Position numbers and translations under genes: made by a program | Source: Arthrobacter glacialis | GTDB taxonomy: Bacteria > Actinomycetota > Actinomycetes > Actinomycetales > Micrococcaceae | Direction of reading: 5' to 3' | Assembly: GCF_002909445.1 (NCBI RefSeq) | Contig: NZ_PPXC01000019.1 | Location: 1-64,000, forward strand | DNA length: 64,000 nt | Notes under the pieces: model-generated | Seen by the model: only the letters and a program-made list of their open reading frames with translations | What the model was told of the DNA's origin: nothing | Databases searched by the model: none | Shown here: one piece after another, positions 27,022 through 35,984 of the stretch | Numbering within the stretch: the first letter of the stretch is position 1 | Layout: every line of letters begins with the position of its first letter

Positions 27022-28428
27022 ATGGAGTACCTCACCCCGTTCATTCCATTGCTTGTTGTGCTACTTTCCGTGCTGATTCTCGCTTTCCTGATCCGGGCAG
27101 GCGTCAAAATGATGTGGCAGGTGGCCGAGCCCAATGAGGCACTCATCATTTCCGGGTTCACCCGTGGCAGCATGGGGACCAGCGACGGCATGGACTTCAA
27201 GATCGTCACCGGCAAGGGGGCGTTCGTCATTCCCGGACTTCAAACCGTCAGGGCACTGTCCCTGACCCTGAACGAGACCGAACTGCAGGTCAACTGCGTG
27301 ACCTCCCAAGGCATCCAGGTGGTGGTTCAGGGTGTGGTGATCTTCAAGATTGGCGACTCCCCTCCGTTCATCGCCAACGCGGCACGGCGTTTTCTGGGCC
27401 AGCAGGCCAAAATGGAAAGCCAGGTGTATAACGTTTTTGAAGGCCATCTGCGTTCAATCATTGGCAGCATGACAGTGGAGGAGATCATCCGCGAACGCGA
27501 CAAGCTCGCCTCCCAGGTCCGCAGCGCCAGTGGAACGGAAATGGAAAAGCTGGGCCTGGTGGTTGACTCCCTGCAGATCAAGGACCTGGAGGATCCCACC
27601 GGCTACATCCAAAACTTGGCGAAGCCACACATAGCTCAGGTCAAGATGGAGGCCAGGATCGCCGAGGCCACCCGAAACCGTGAGGCGGCTGAAAAGGAGG
27701 CGGAGGCGGCGTCACTGATTGCCGATGCCCAAAGTGTCTCCGCCATCAAGCAGTCTGCCGCGCAGGCCAACGCGGAGACGGCCAAGGCCAATGCCGCCCA
27801 GGCCGGCCCGCTGGCTGATGCAACAGCCCGCCAGCAGGTGGTGGTGCAGGAAACGCAGGTGGCCAAACTGGAAGCAGACAGGGAGGAACAAAAACTCCAA
27901 ACGTCCATTCGGAAACCCGCCGATGCCAAGGCCTACGCCCAACGGACCGAAGCCGAAGCGCAAAAAGCAGCAGACATCAGTGCCGCAGAGGCCAGGGCCA
28001 GGAAGACCGAGCTGGAGGCGCAGGCAAATGCGACGGCGGCCGCCGCCACGGCAGGTGCCACCCGCGTCACGGGCGAGGCCGAGGCTGCGGCGACGAAGGC
28101 ACGTGGGGAGGCTGCGGCGTCGGCCATCAAGGCCAAGGCGCTGGCAGAAGCGGACGGCATCAAGGCCCGGGCCGAAGCACTGGGAACCAACCAGGATGCT
28201 GTCATCTCCCAACAACTGGCTGAAAACATGCCGGCCATCGTGGCGGCAGCTGCGGAACCCTTTGCCCACGTGGGCCAGCTGACGGTGCTCAATGGCGGCG
28301 ACGGCATCAACAACATGGTGGGCGGGATACTGTCCCAGGTGGGCAGCTACTTGCCAGCCATGCAGGCGTCGCTGAAGAACGGCCGCGTTCCCAAGCCACA
28401 GGAGCCGCCGCATGCACAGGGATCGTGA
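27022..28428 (+). CDS. Flotillin-like SPFH (band 7) membrane protein
   Basis: A 468-residue flotillin-type scaffold protein. One N-terminal membrane helix (about 5-27) is followed by the SPFH domain (AEPNEALIISGFTRG to roughly residue 200). Then comes a long Ala/Glu/Lys-rich coiled coil (about 200-390) with EAE heptads, and a C-terminal tail ending near GGILSQVGSYLP. Such proteins organise membrane microdomains. GAAAGGATCTGGTC precedes ATG 27022. The downstream gene overlaps its end and codes an NfeD-like OB domain, the classical partner. Confidence 0.85.
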   Translation: MEYLTPFIPLLVVLLSVLILAFLIRAGVKMMWQVAEPNEALIISGFTRGSMGTSDGMDFKIVTGKGAFVIPGLQTVRALSLTLNETELQVNCVTSQGIQVVVQGVVIFKIGDSPPFIANAARRFLGQQAKMESQVYNVFEGHLRSIIGSMTVEEIIRERDKLASQVRSASGTEMEKLGLVVDSLQIKDLEDPTGYIQNLAKPHIAQVKMEARIAEATRNREAAEKEAEAASLIADAQSVSAIKQSAAQANAETAKANAAQAGPLADATARQQVVVQETQVAKLEADREEQKLQTSIRKPADAKAYAQRTEAEAQKAADISAAEARARKTELEAQANATAAAATAGATRVTGEAEAAATKARGEAAASAIKAKALAEADGIKARAEALGTNQDAVISQQLAENMPAIVAAAAEPFAHVGQLTVLNGGDGINNMVGGILSQVGSYLPAMQASLKNGRVPKPQEPPHAQGS

Positions 28429-28654
28429 CAGGAGCCTCACCGGGAAGATTGGCCGTGTTACGGGAACCATTGGACCTGACACTCTCGGTGAGGTGATGTT
28501 GGAGGTCAGGGGCGGGACAGTCGCCTATCTGGCCCGCCCGTATGACGGCGCCAGCGTCTACCGCATGGGTGCGCGGGTTCTTGTCATGTATCTGGACCCG
28601 CCACAAACCGTCTACGTTGAGCCTGTGCCGGAGTTCCTGCAACACCCGGGGTGA
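28412..28654 (+). CDS. Small NfeD-like OB-fold protein
   Basis: An 80-residue protein overlapping the flotillin gene by 17 bp. It carries only the soluble OB-type domain of NfeD (SLTGKIGRVTGTIGPDTLGEVMLEVRGG, then GARVLVMYLDPPQTVYVEP) and has no membrane helix. In flotillin/NfeD pairs the partner usually also has membrane segments, so this is a reduced form. It probably acts with the flotillin at the inner face of the membrane. Confidence 0.65.
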   Translation: MHRDRDRSLTGKIGRVTGTIGPDTLGEVMLEVRGGTVAYLARPYDGASVYRMGARVLVMYLDPPQTVYVEPVPEFLQHPG

Positions 28655-28752
28655 GGTGCTGGCGGCGTGCCACGTCACGCAAGGGGAAAGGGTGGCCCGT
28701 CACAGTAGGGTGGTACACAATCCCCGCCCCAACGGACGCTAAGGAACCCGCC

Positions 28753-29766
28753 GTGACGCAATTGAGAATAGGGCTCATTGGTGCCGGCGGCATTGCCGGT
28801 GTCCACATTGCCGGCTGGCAACAACTGGGCGCACAGCTCAGCATCTATTCACGTTCCGGTGCGGCGCAGCTGGTGCAGCAATACGGCATTGCCGAGGTGT
28901 CCACGCTGGAGGAACTGCTGGCTGCCAGTGACATGGTCAGCATCCTGACTCCGACCACCACGCACCTCCACTACGCCATGGCCACCATCGCCGCGGGCAA
29001 GGACGTGATCTGTGAGAAACCGCTGGCCGAGAACGCTGCGCGCGCAGCCGAGATCGCCAACGCTGCGGCCGCCGCCGGTGTCCGGCTCTTTCCGGCCCAC
29101 GTGGTGCGGTTCTTCCCGGAGTATGTTGCGGCCCACAAGGCGCTCGACGCAGGAGCCTCCCCGTCCGTGCTCCGGCTCAGCCGCGCCAGTGCTGCCCCCG
29201 CGGCTAGTTCGTGGTTCTTCAACGAATCCCTCGGCGGCGGCATCATCCGCGACCAGATGATCCACGACATTGACCAGGCCCGCTGGCTCGCCGGCGAGGT
29301 GCAGCGCGTTCATGCAGCGCAAAACCCGCCCAGTATTGACGGAATCCTGCCACGCCCCGTCAGCGCCACGGTGGTCCTGACCCATGTCAACGGCGCCGTC
29401 AGCCACCTGTCGGGGGAGTGGGGCCCGGACGGCCAGCCGTTCAGCACCAGCATCAGCATCGAAGCCCCGGACGGCAGCTCCCTGTATTCATGGCCGGACG
29501 TGGCCGCCACGGACCCCGCCGCAGGGAACACGCCGGGGGACTATCTGCCCGCCCAGACGCCTGCCAGCAGCCCCTACACCCTGCAAGTTGCTGAGTTCGC
29601 CGCGGCAAGGGCGTCGGGGGAGGCGTCCCGCGTCACCCCGTACGACGGCGTCATGGCCGTTGCGCTGGCGGAGGCGGCGTACGCTTCCATCGCCTTGGGC
29701 GCGCCGGTGGAATTCTCCAGTGAGGATGTGCTGGCCCTGCTAGTCGGGGCGGACCAGCCGGCCTGA
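28753..29766 (+). CDS. Gfo/Idh/MocA-family oxidoreductase
   Basis: A 337-residue NAD(P)-dependent dehydrogenase starting at GTG 28753 after AAGGAA. The N-terminal Rossmann fold shows IGLIGAGGIAGVHIAGW; the conserved sugar-dehydrogenase segment VICEKPLAENAARA (EKP lysine) lies at about residue 90-105, and GGIIRDQMIHDIDQARWL holds the D..H.D catalytic pattern (DQMIHDID). The substrate is probably a sugar, inositol or related polyol; no sugar genes flank it. Confidence 0.85.
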   Translation: MTQLRIGLIGAGGIAGVHIAGWQQLGAQLSIYSRSGAAQLVQQYGIAEVSTLEELLAASDMVSILTPTTTHLHYAMATIAAGKDVICEKPLAENAARAAEIANAAAAAGVRLFPAHVVRFFPEYVAAHKALDAGASPSVLRLSRASAAPAASSWFFNESLGGGIIRDQMIHDIDQARWLAGEVQRVHAAQNPPSIDGILPRPVSATVVLTHVNGAVSHLSGEWGPDGQPFSTSISIEAPDGSSLYSWPDVAATDPAAGNTPGDYLPAQTPASSPYTLQVAEFAAARASGEASRVTPYDGVMAVALAEAAYASIALGAPVEFSSEDVLALLVGADQPA

Positions 29767-29805
29767 CGTGCCGTGGCCGGCTTGACGTTGGGGCAGAATG
29801 GGGAA

Positions 29806-30546
29806 ATGCGAACACTTCCCCCTGGACGCGAGCCCGGTATGCCCCCCCGCCACGATTGGTTCCGGGATCAGCGCTCAGTGCAGACGGCCATGACCGTGAA
29901 GCTGAGCCCGGCGCTGTGGGGTGCGGCGGAAGACATGAACGAGACCATCAACAAGGCGCTGTTGTCGGGGCAATTTGACGTGCTGGCGGATGAAAACCGG
30001 CTGGATGATTGGCCGGAAGAGTTGGGGCGGCTGTCCGAGCAGGTTTTCCGGCGGTCCCACCAGCAATCGCGGACGGGCGGGGAACTGCTGCAGCACGAGA
30101 TTGACTTTCACCTGGAGATGAAGTTCGGGATCGGGCCCGAATCCGGTCCAGGCGACCCCCACTACCTGCAGCTAGCGCGGTATTTTGCCGCTTGTGACGT
30201 GCTGGGCAGCCAGGGCTGGTGGCGGGATCGGGGCAGCGGCCGTTCGGATGGATCGATCACGGTGCTTCGTGCCGATCGCGGTGGCATCCGCATCCACCTG
30301 TTCTGGGAGTTGCAACACGTTCACGCCAGGATTGCAGTGAGCCATATGCGCGAACCTGAGCGGCACTTCCTGTTCACCCTCTCCGACGGCGGGGTCCTGA
30401 TGGCCGTGGACGGCCTCCTGCCCGAGGGGCCGGCGCTGCGCCAGGGCGAGTGGGAGGCGCTGCGGCAGGTCATGCTTTGCCTCCGGGAAATACAGTTGGA
30501 CCGGCAGCAGCGCAGCTACCAGCGCATGATGGACCAGGCTCACTAA
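29806..30546 (+). CDS. Conserved-looking protein of unknown function
   Basis: About 246 residues; the start is uncertain (ATG 29806 used, others from 29773 to 29892 are possible). The protein is soluble and rich in Trp, His and Arg with alternating predicted helices and strands (WRDRGSGRSDGSITVLRADRG, IHLFWELQHVHARIAV). No signal peptide, membrane helix or recognised motif was found. It reads like a real gene because of its codon pattern and length, but the family was not recognised. Confidence 0.55.
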   Translation: MRTLPPGREPGMPPRHDWFRDQRSVQTAMTVKLSPALWGAAEDMNETINKALLSGQFDVLADENRLDDWPEELGRLSEQVFRRSHQQSRTGGELLQHEIDFHLEMKFGIGPESGPGDPHYLQLARYFAACDVLGSQGWWRDRGSGRSDGSITVLRADRGGIRIHLFWELQHVHARIAVSHMREPERHFLFTLSDGGVLMAVDGLLPEGPALRQGEWEALRQVMLCLREIQLDRQQRSYQRMMDQAH

Positions 30547-30582
30547 GCTGCGCCTTCCTCCCGCCCGGACGGGGTCAAACCC

Positions 30583-31196
30583 ATGATTGACAGCTCCGTG
30601 CCTCTGTCATTACTCGTCGGGGCCCTAGTGCTTCCGGGACTCGCCGCCTGCACAGGTTCATCGCCGCAGGCGCCGCCGGGCACAGCCGAGGCCACCACAG
30701 CTCCTCCTGGCGCTGCGGATATTCGTACAGTTGATCTGGGCGGTGCACAATGGCTGTATTCCTTCAAGGGCCTGGATGTGCCCGTCACCGTGCAACTGAC
30801 GGGCGGGACGGCATCGCAGGGGACGGGCGTGGAGTTGGTCACCTACTCGCTGGATGGGGTCACGTACGGGGACGTTGATGGCGACGGCGACGAGGATGCC
30901 GTGGCTCGCATCAACCGTGCGAACGACATGGCCTTTGAAGGTCTTTGGTATGTGTGGCGCACCGACGGCGCCGTCAGCTTGACCGAATACCTCAGGATTC
31001 CGGGCCTTGATGCATGGCCCGTGCAGACAGCTCCGGTGGCTGCTTGGGGCGGCATGTGGCCGCGACCGCAGCACCGGACGGCGGAGCGATCTTTGAGCTG
31101 TCCGACGCGCCACTCATGCAGCGCGACGGGTGGTCCCTCATGAGATTCAGGCTGATTGGTGCCGACTTGGCATGTGCCTGGGGTACCGCAGCCTGA
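30583..31196 (+). pseudogene. Frameshifted lipoprotein with a VDGDGDEDA calcium-loop-like motif
   Basis: The frame from ATG 30583 codes a signal with lipobox GLAAC (Cys23), a Pro/Ala linker and a beta domain with DVDGDGDEDAVARI, like the calcium loops of FG-GAP or EF-hand proteins. That frame runs on to 31143 but turns into Arg/Cys-rich sequence after about 31050. One frame over, reading continues as HVAATAAPDGGAIFELSDAP and ends naturally at 31196. A single-base deletion near 31045-31060 therefore seems to have broken the gene, unless it is a sequencing error. The function is unknown. Confidence 0.6.
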
Positions 31197-31205
31197 GTTT
31201 CCGCC

Positions 31206-31979
31206 TCAGCCTGTCAGCTCGTCCAATTCAACACCTGTCAGGACCGTGGCAGGGTGCGGGCCCGCTGCCACCAATGCCTGGGCCCAGCCTTGCGGCCAGG
31301 ACCCGTTCCTGCCCAGCAGGATGATGTTTCCTGGGTAACGGCGGCTAAATAGCATGCTTGTGCCATAAGCTGCCACGCTGGTCATGGCCTCCTGCAGCGC
31401 CTTGCTCTGGCTGGCCACCAGCGTGAACCCGGGCTCGTCACCAACGTTGACCGCCAGGATGCCTTCCGGCGCCAACAAGGCGGCGGCTTCGCGGTAAAAG
31501 TCTGCGCAGGCCAGATGGGCCGGCGCATCAGGTCCGCTGAAAATGTCCAGAATCACGACGTCGAACAACAGGCCCGCAGGCAGCCCGGCCAGCGCCTCGC
31601 GGGCGTCGCCCACATGGCTGGTGAGGTTGGTGCCAGCTGGCATGGGCAGCTGCTCCAGCACAAAGTCCAGCAGCTCACGCTCCAACTCCACTGCATGCTG
31701 CACCGAGCCTGGCCGGGTGGCCTGGACATACCGGGCCAGGGTCAGCGCGCCAGCGCCCAAGTGCAGTGCCGTGAGGGGCTCGCCGGGCTCCTTGAGCTGG
31801 TCCACGGCGTTGGCGATCCGGCGCAGGTACTCATAAAAAACCTCGCCGGGCTCGGCCAGGTTCACATGTGACTGCTCAGCATTGTCAATGCTCAGCACGA
31901 ACGCGTTCTCATGCCAGGGATCTTTTTCAATGCTGGCGTGGACGCCGCTGGTGCGCAGGAAGCGGCTGTTTTGTGCCAT
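31206..31979 (-). CDS. Spermidine synthase-like methyltransferase-fold protein
   Basis: A 257-residue protein of the polyamine aminopropyltransferase superfamily: EVFYEYLRRIANAV, the nucleotide-binding ALHLGAGALTLARYVQ, acidic AVELERELLDF, GDAREAL and DVVILDIFSGPDAPAHL. Actinobacterial proteins of this type usually lack a proven polyamine role. Its start shares a base with the stop of the aminotransferase gene (TAATG), so the two are translationally coupled. Confidence 0.75.
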   Translation of the reverse strand: MAQNSRFLRTSGVHASIEKDPWHENAFVLSIDNAEQSHVNLAEPGEVFYEYLRRIANAVDQLKEPGEPLTALHLGAGALTLARYVQATRPGSVQHAVELERELLDFVLEQLPMPAGTNLTSHVGDAREALAGLPAGLLFDVVILDIFSGPDAPAHLACADFYREAAALLAPEGILAVNVGDEPGFTLVASQSKALQEAMTSVAAYGTSMLFSRRYPGNIILLGRNGSWPQGWAQALVAAGPHPATVLTGVELDELTG

Positions 31980-33175
31980 TAGAGCTTGTCCTTCAAGGTG
32001 GCCAGGCGCTCCGCCGCCTGCTCCAGCAATGGAACCTTCTTGCAGAAGGCAAAGCGCAGCAGGGATCGGGTTCGCAGGGCGCCTTCGGGGTGGCAGAAGA
32101 CGGGGACAGGAATGGCCGCCACACCAATCAGCTCGGGTAGTTTGCGGGCCAGTGCCGTGGCGTCGGTGATGCCCATTTTTTGGGTGTCGGCATTGATGAA
32201 GTAGGTCCCTTGTGGCAGGTACACGTCAAAGCCGGCCGCGCGCAGCCCCTCACCCAGGATGTCGCGCTTGTGGGCCAACGTTGCTGCCGTGTCGGTGAAG
32301 TAGTCGTCCTCGAGTCGCAGACCGGCCGCAATGGCGCTCTGGAACGGCGTGCCGGAGGAGTAGCTGAGGAACTGTTTCACGGTGCGTGCCGCGGCCACCA
32401 GCTCGGCCGGGCCGGAAAGCCAGCCGATCTTCCAGCCCGTGAAGGAGAACGTCTTGCCGGCCGAGGAAATGGTCAGGGTGCGTTCGCGCGCGCCCGGCAG
32501 CGTGGCCACGGGGATGTGGGTGGGGCCAAAGGTGAGGTGTTCGTACACCTCATCGGTGAGGATGACGGCGTCGTACTTGATGGCCAGGCGCACCACCTCA
32601 GTGAGCACTTCCAGCGGGAACATGGCCCCCGTGGGATTGTGCGGATTGTTGATGATGACCATCTTGGTGCGCGGGCTGAAGCTGTTTTCCAGTGTGGCCA
32701 GATCCGGCATGAAATCCGGCGCGAGCAGGGCAGCCGTGGTGTGCCTGGCACCGCTGAGGCCAATCATGGCACCGTAGGAATCGTAGAAAGGCTCGAAGGT
32801 GAGGACCTCCTCGCCCGGGCCGGTCAGGGCCAGAATGGCTGCGGCAATGGCCTCTGTGGCACCCGTGGTGACAATGACCTCATGCTCCGGATCCAGCGTG
32901 ATTCCGTAGAAACGGTTCTGGTGCTCGGCTATTGCGTTGCGGAGATCCAGGATGCCCTTGCCGGGGGCGTACTGGTTGTTGCCCCGAGCGATGGCCTCTT
33001 GGGCAAGGCGGCTGAGCTCTGCGGGGCCGTCCTCATCCGGGAAACCCTGGCCCAGGTTGATGGCCTGGTGCTGATTGGCCAGAGTGGTGATCTCTTCAAA
33101 GATAGTGACACCCAGGGAGCCATCAGGGCCCATCAAATTGGCGCCTTGCGCCGTGCGTTGCCATGGGTGGGACAT
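31979..33175 (-). CDS. Pyridoxal-phosphate aminotransferase, class I/II
   Basis: A 398-residue fold-type I aminotransferase from ATG 33175, which follows AAAGGAG. Key segments: INLGQGFPDEDGP near the N-terminus, NQYAPGKGILDLR, VTTGATEAIAAAI (cofactor phosphate binding), NNPHNPTGAMF, DEVYEHLTF and SSAGKTFSFTGWKIGW with the catalytic Lys. These resemble kynurenine aminotransferase/methionine aminotransferase-like enzymes. It probably transaminates an amino acid in the cytoplasm; the exact substrate is unclear. It forms a two-gene unit with the spermidine synthase-like gene. Confidence 0.88.
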   Translation of the reverse strand: MSHPWQRTAQGANLMGPDGSLGVTIFEEITTLANQHQAINLGQGFPDEDGPAELSRLAQEAIARGNNQYAPGKGILDLRNAIAEHQNRFYGITLDPEHEVIVTTGATEAIAAAILALTGPGEEVLTFEPFYDSYGAMIGLSGARHTTAALLAPDFMPDLATLENSFSPRTKMVIINNPHNPTGAMFPLEVLTEVVRLAIKYDAVILTDEVYEHLTFGPTHIPVATLPGARERTLTISSAGKTFSFTGWKIGWLSGPAELVAAARTVKQFLSYSSGTPFQSAIAAGLRLEDDYFTDTAATLAHKRDILGEGLRAAGFDVYLPQGTYFINADTQKMGITDATALARKLPELIGVAAIPVPVFCHPEGALRTRSLLRFAFCKKVPLLEQAAERLATLKDKL

Positions 33176-33399
33176 TACTGCTCCTTTGAAGAACCAGCCG
33201 CCACTGCGGAACGTGTGGGCGGGCGGTGAAGTGATCCATGCTGAGTAGACCCTCAATACGTTACCGGCCGGCACCTCCTACGCCCTAGTGAGAGGCGCGG
33301 GGGCACTGGCTGCCACTACCCGCCAGTAGCTTAGCTAAATGGCTAGGAAATGAGTGAAACTGCCACATGATGGCGAAGATGTCGGCTAGATTCATGACT

Positions 33400-33915
33400 A
33401 TGCGACGCGCAGTATGCCCCGGATCATTTGATCCCATTCACAAGGGCCACATTGAAGTGATTGCCCGAGCCGCCGGACTTTTTGACGAAGTCATCGTGGC
33501 GGTATCAACCAACTACGCCAAAAATTACCGCTTCACCCTCAATGAGCGCCTGGAGATGGCCAAGACCACGTTCTCCGCATTGTCGGGCATTGTGGTGGAA
33601 CCCATGGGGGAGGGGCTGCTCTCTGAGTACTGCCACGCCCGCGGAGTTTCAGCCATTGTGAAGGGGTTGCGGTCCTCTTCCGATTTTGACTATGAACTGC
33701 CCATGGCCACCATGAACCGGCAGCTCTCAGGCGTTGAGACGGTGTTCCTGCCTGGGGACAGCCGCTACCTGCACCTGTCTTCCACGTTGATCAAGGAAGT
33801 TCATACACTGGGCGGGGATGTGGCCGACTTTGTGCCCCGTGCTGTGCTGCGCCGCCTCCAAGGCGATGTGGGGCCGGATACTCGCCCCGTTCCCATCGTC
33901 CCGCCCCGGCGGTAG
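33400..33915 (+). CDS. coaD: Phosphopantetheine adenylyltransferase
   Basis: A 171-residue CoaD. It transfers AMP from ATP to 4'-phosphopantetheine in coenzyme A synthesis. The N-terminal MRRAVCPGSFDPIHKGHIEV contains the HxGH nucleotidyltransferase motif; GLRSSSDFDYELPMATMNRQL and the C-terminal LSSTLIKEV match the family. ATG 33400 was chosen because MRRAVCPGSFDP is the family N-terminus. It is separated from rsmD by an inserted block. Confidence 0.93.
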   Translation: MRRAVCPGSFDPIHKGHIEVIARAAGLFDEVIVAVSTNYAKNYRFTLNERLEMAKTTFSALSGIVVEPMGEGLLSEYCHARGVSAIVKGLRSSSDFDYELPMATMNRQLSGVETVFLPGDSRYLHLSSTLIKEVHTLGGDVADFVPRAVLRRLQGDVGPDTRPVPIVPPRR

Positions 33916-34276
33916 CCATACCCGGCCTCAATTGTGTGAACTTATGCGTTGAACTCGAGGTGGGTTCTACGCATGAGCACTCATGCGCAGAACTGGCCGT
34001 GGGTTCTACGCATCATTAAAGTCGTGAACTTATGCTCCAAACCTGGCCACGGCGCACGCAAGCAGGCCCGCGAAAACCAACGTGTCCGGCGTCGAACATC
34101 TACAAAAGAGCGGCTGAGAGTTACATCACGCGCTGCATGGGCTGGTGGGGTCGCCGTTAAGCCGTAGTCTGTCGTAGACTGGATAAGGCCAATTTGGTCT
34201 GGTACCGCTCGTTTTGATGCCCGACAGCTTTCGGGCTAAGATGGTGCGTCGGTCATATGTTCTTACAGGAGTTCTC
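33916..34276. other. Intergenic region with a cluster of ATGCG/ACGCAT repeats
   Basis: No gene is seen. The left part (33936-34060) holds three related repeat units, listed separately. The right part (34061-34276) contains the presumed promoter region of the DUF177-rpmF-rnc-mutM operon; a possible TTGGTC...TACCGC segment lies near 34194-34207 but is not a strong match to any promoter consensus. Confidence 0.5.
33936..34060. repeat. Three degenerate intergenic repeat units
   Basis: GTGGGTTCTACGCAT occurs twice (about 33959-33973 and 33999-34013). Each copy closes a 31-bp hairpin with ATGCGYNGAAC on the left. The two hairpins are joined by GCATGAGCACTCATGC, itself a palindrome. A third, more decayed unit (GTGAACTTATGC...) begins at 34024 and repeats the first 12 bases of unit one. 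Confidence 0.65.
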
Positions 34277-34279
34277 ATT
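34267..34279 (+). promoter_or_regulatory. Ribosome binding site pointing to a possible ATT start
   Basis: AGGAG at 34267-34271 is followed after five bases by ATT at 34277, in frame with the DUF177 protein. No ATG or GTG lies at a suitable distance, and sequence upstream looks non-coding. TTG 34292 is the closest conventional alternative. Confidence 0.4.
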
Positions 34280-34843
34280 AGCGAAACCACGTTGGGCAAC
34301 AAGTCCAACCATGGCACGCCCCTCACCATTGGTGTAAGGGAGCTTGGGCGAAGCCCGGGCAGCATGTGGAAGTTCGAAGAACGTATACCTGTGCCGGAAG
34401 ATTTTGGCACTCCGCTCATCGGCGCGACGCCTGGATCCATTTTGGATCTGGAACTCCGTTTTGAGGCCGTCCATGAAGGAATTCTTGTGTCGGGCAACGT
34501 ACTTGTCGAAGTGACAGGCGAATGCTCCCGCTGCTTGGAGACGTTCGAGGATGACCTTGAAGTTGATGTGCAAGAACTTTTCTTCTACGAGGAACCGCCT
34601 GCGGAATTCCTTGATCAAGAAGAAGATCAGCAACGTTGGGTCGAGCACGATTCTATCGATCTTGAACCGGTGTTGCGGGACGCAGTGGTAACCGCCCTGC
34701 CGTTCCAGCCGGTGTGCCGGGAAGACTGTGAGGGTCTGTGTTCCGAATGCGGAATACACCTTGCAGATGAGCCGGGGCACCATCATGAGGTCTCAGATCC
34801 TCGATGGGCTGCCCTACAGGGCTTTACCGGCGAAGAAAACTAG
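34277..34843 (+). CDS. DUF177 (YceD) family protein
   Basis: About 188 residues. It carries the DUF177 core (RELGRSPGSMWKFEE, LDLELRFEAVHEGILVSGNVLVEVTGECSRCLETF) and a second Cys cluster CREDCEGLCSECGIHL, suggesting a zinc site. YceD proteins sit next to rpmF in most bacteria and are linked to 23S rRNA/50S maturation. The start is uncertain (see the ribosome binding site at 34267). It opens the operon with rpmF, rnc and mutM. Confidence 0.85.
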   Translation: MSETTLGNKSNHGTPLTIGVRELGRSPGSMWKFEERIPVPEDFGTPLIGATPGSILDLELRFEAVHEGILVSGNVLVEVTGECSRCLETFEDDLEVDVQELFFYEEPPAEFLDQEEDQQRWVEHDSIDLEPVLRDAVVTALPFQPVCREDCEGLCSECGIHLADEPGHHHEVSDPRWAALQGFTGEEN

Positions 34844-34902
34844 CAAATAAGTTTTTACTTGTGGGCAGATGCCTGTGAGTTATCGAGAGAAAAGAGTTTG
34901 CC

Positions 34903-35106
34903 GTGGCTGTTCCCAAGCGGAAGATGTCCCGTGCCAATACGCGCGCACGCCGTTCCCAGTGGAAGGCCACCGCGCCTGCTCTGGTCAAGACCATTGAAAA
35001 TGGCGAAGTTGTTTACAGCTTGCCGCACCAGGCACGAGTTGTAACCGACTCAGCCGGCACCGCACTGTTCTTGGAATACAAGGGCCGTAAGGTTGCTGAC
35101 GTCTAA
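34903..35106 (+). CDS. rpmF: 50S ribosomal protein L32
   Basis: A 67-residue basic protein with a GTG start at 34903. The N-terminus [20 protein letters not shown] is diagnostic of bacterial L32. The zinc-ligand cysteines of C+ forms are absent, so this is the C- (zinc-independent) type. It lies between DUF177 and rnc, the usual order. Confidence 0.95.
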   Translation: MAVPKRKMSRANTRARRSQWKATAPALVKTIENGEVVYSLPHQARVVTDSAGTALFLEYKGRKVADV

Positions 35107-35168
35107 GACGTCCGTGCGGCCATCCGGCCGTTCGATTTAGTGGTTAATAATTATTGCAGGAGCTGCTC

Positions 35169-35984
35169 ATGTCCTCAGGTACGGAATCCCCGAAGCTGAC
35201 GGACGGGCAGAAACTGCTTTTGAAGCGTCTCGGTGTCACTATTGATGCCGGGACGCTTCGTCTTGCCCTGACACATAGGTCTTACGCCTATGAAAACGGT
35301 GGCATCCCCACCAATGAGCGCCTGGAATTTTTGGGCGACTCCATTCTGGGTTTCTCCGTCACCGACGCGCTCTACCGCGAGAATCCCTTGTTGCCCGAAG
35401 GCGAGCTGGCCAAGCGCCGCTCCGCCGTGGTTTCCACCCGGGCCCTGGCGTCGATCGGGCGGTCACTGGGCGTTGGCGAATTCATCTACCTGGGCCAGGG
35501 CGAACGCCTAACCAAGGGACGCAACAAATCCTCCATCCTGGCCGACACCATGGAGGCCCTCATCGGCGCCACCTACATGACCCATGGCATTGACGTGGCC
35601 CGTGACCTGGTCATGCGCCTGGTGGGCCCGCTGCTGGCAGACTCCGCAGTTCTTGGCGCCGGCACCGACTGGAAAACCAACATCCAGGAAATTGCCGCAG
35701 CCCAGCATATGGGCGCCATCTCCTACCAAATTACCGGTGTTGGTCCCGACCACGACCGCTCCTTCACCGCACGCCTGCTCATCGGCGGCGAGCTCCACGG
35801 CACGGGCACCGGGCCGTCCAAGAAGGAAGCGGAGCGTTCGGCAGCCGCTGTTGCCTGGGTTGAGCTGGAGAAGCTTTTCCCGCAGAACCACGACGCCGGA
35901 ACCCCCTCAGGAGCCGGCTCACCCGCTGCTGCTTCCGCCGACGCCTCTGGCGGGGCAACGGCCGCAACTGCCGCCGTCAAATAA
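35169..35984 (+). CDS. rnc: Ribonuclease III
   Basis: A 271-residue RNase III that cleaves double-stranded RNA, including rRNA precursors. ATG 35169 follows AGGAG by seven bases. The catalytic domain has [14 protein letters not shown] with the metal-binding Glu/Asp, and [13 protein letters not shown] with the second acidic pair. A double-stranded RNA binding domain covers about 165-235 ([10 protein letters not shown]...[14 protein letters not shown]). The tail is an Ala/Gly/Pro-rich extension. Its stop overlaps the mutM start (TAATG). Confidence 0.95.
   Translation: MSSGTESPKLTDGQKLLLKRLGVTIDAGTLRLALTHRSYAYENGGIPTNERLEFLGDSILGFSVTDALYRENPLLPEGELAKRRSAVVSTRALASIGRSLGVGEFIYLGQGERLTKGRNKSSILADTMEALIGATYMTHGIDVARDLVMRLVGPLLADSAVLGAGTDWKTNIQEIAAAQHMGAISYQITGVGPDHDRSFTARLLIGGELHGTGTGPSKKEAERSAAAVAWVELEKLFPQNHDAGTPSGAGSPAAASADASGGATAATAAVK

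Noticed and set aside
32180-33229. A 349-codon plus-strand open frame over the aminotransferase gene
   Set aside because: Aminotransferase motifs on the minus strand are complete; the shadow frame is Gly/Gln/Arg-rich.
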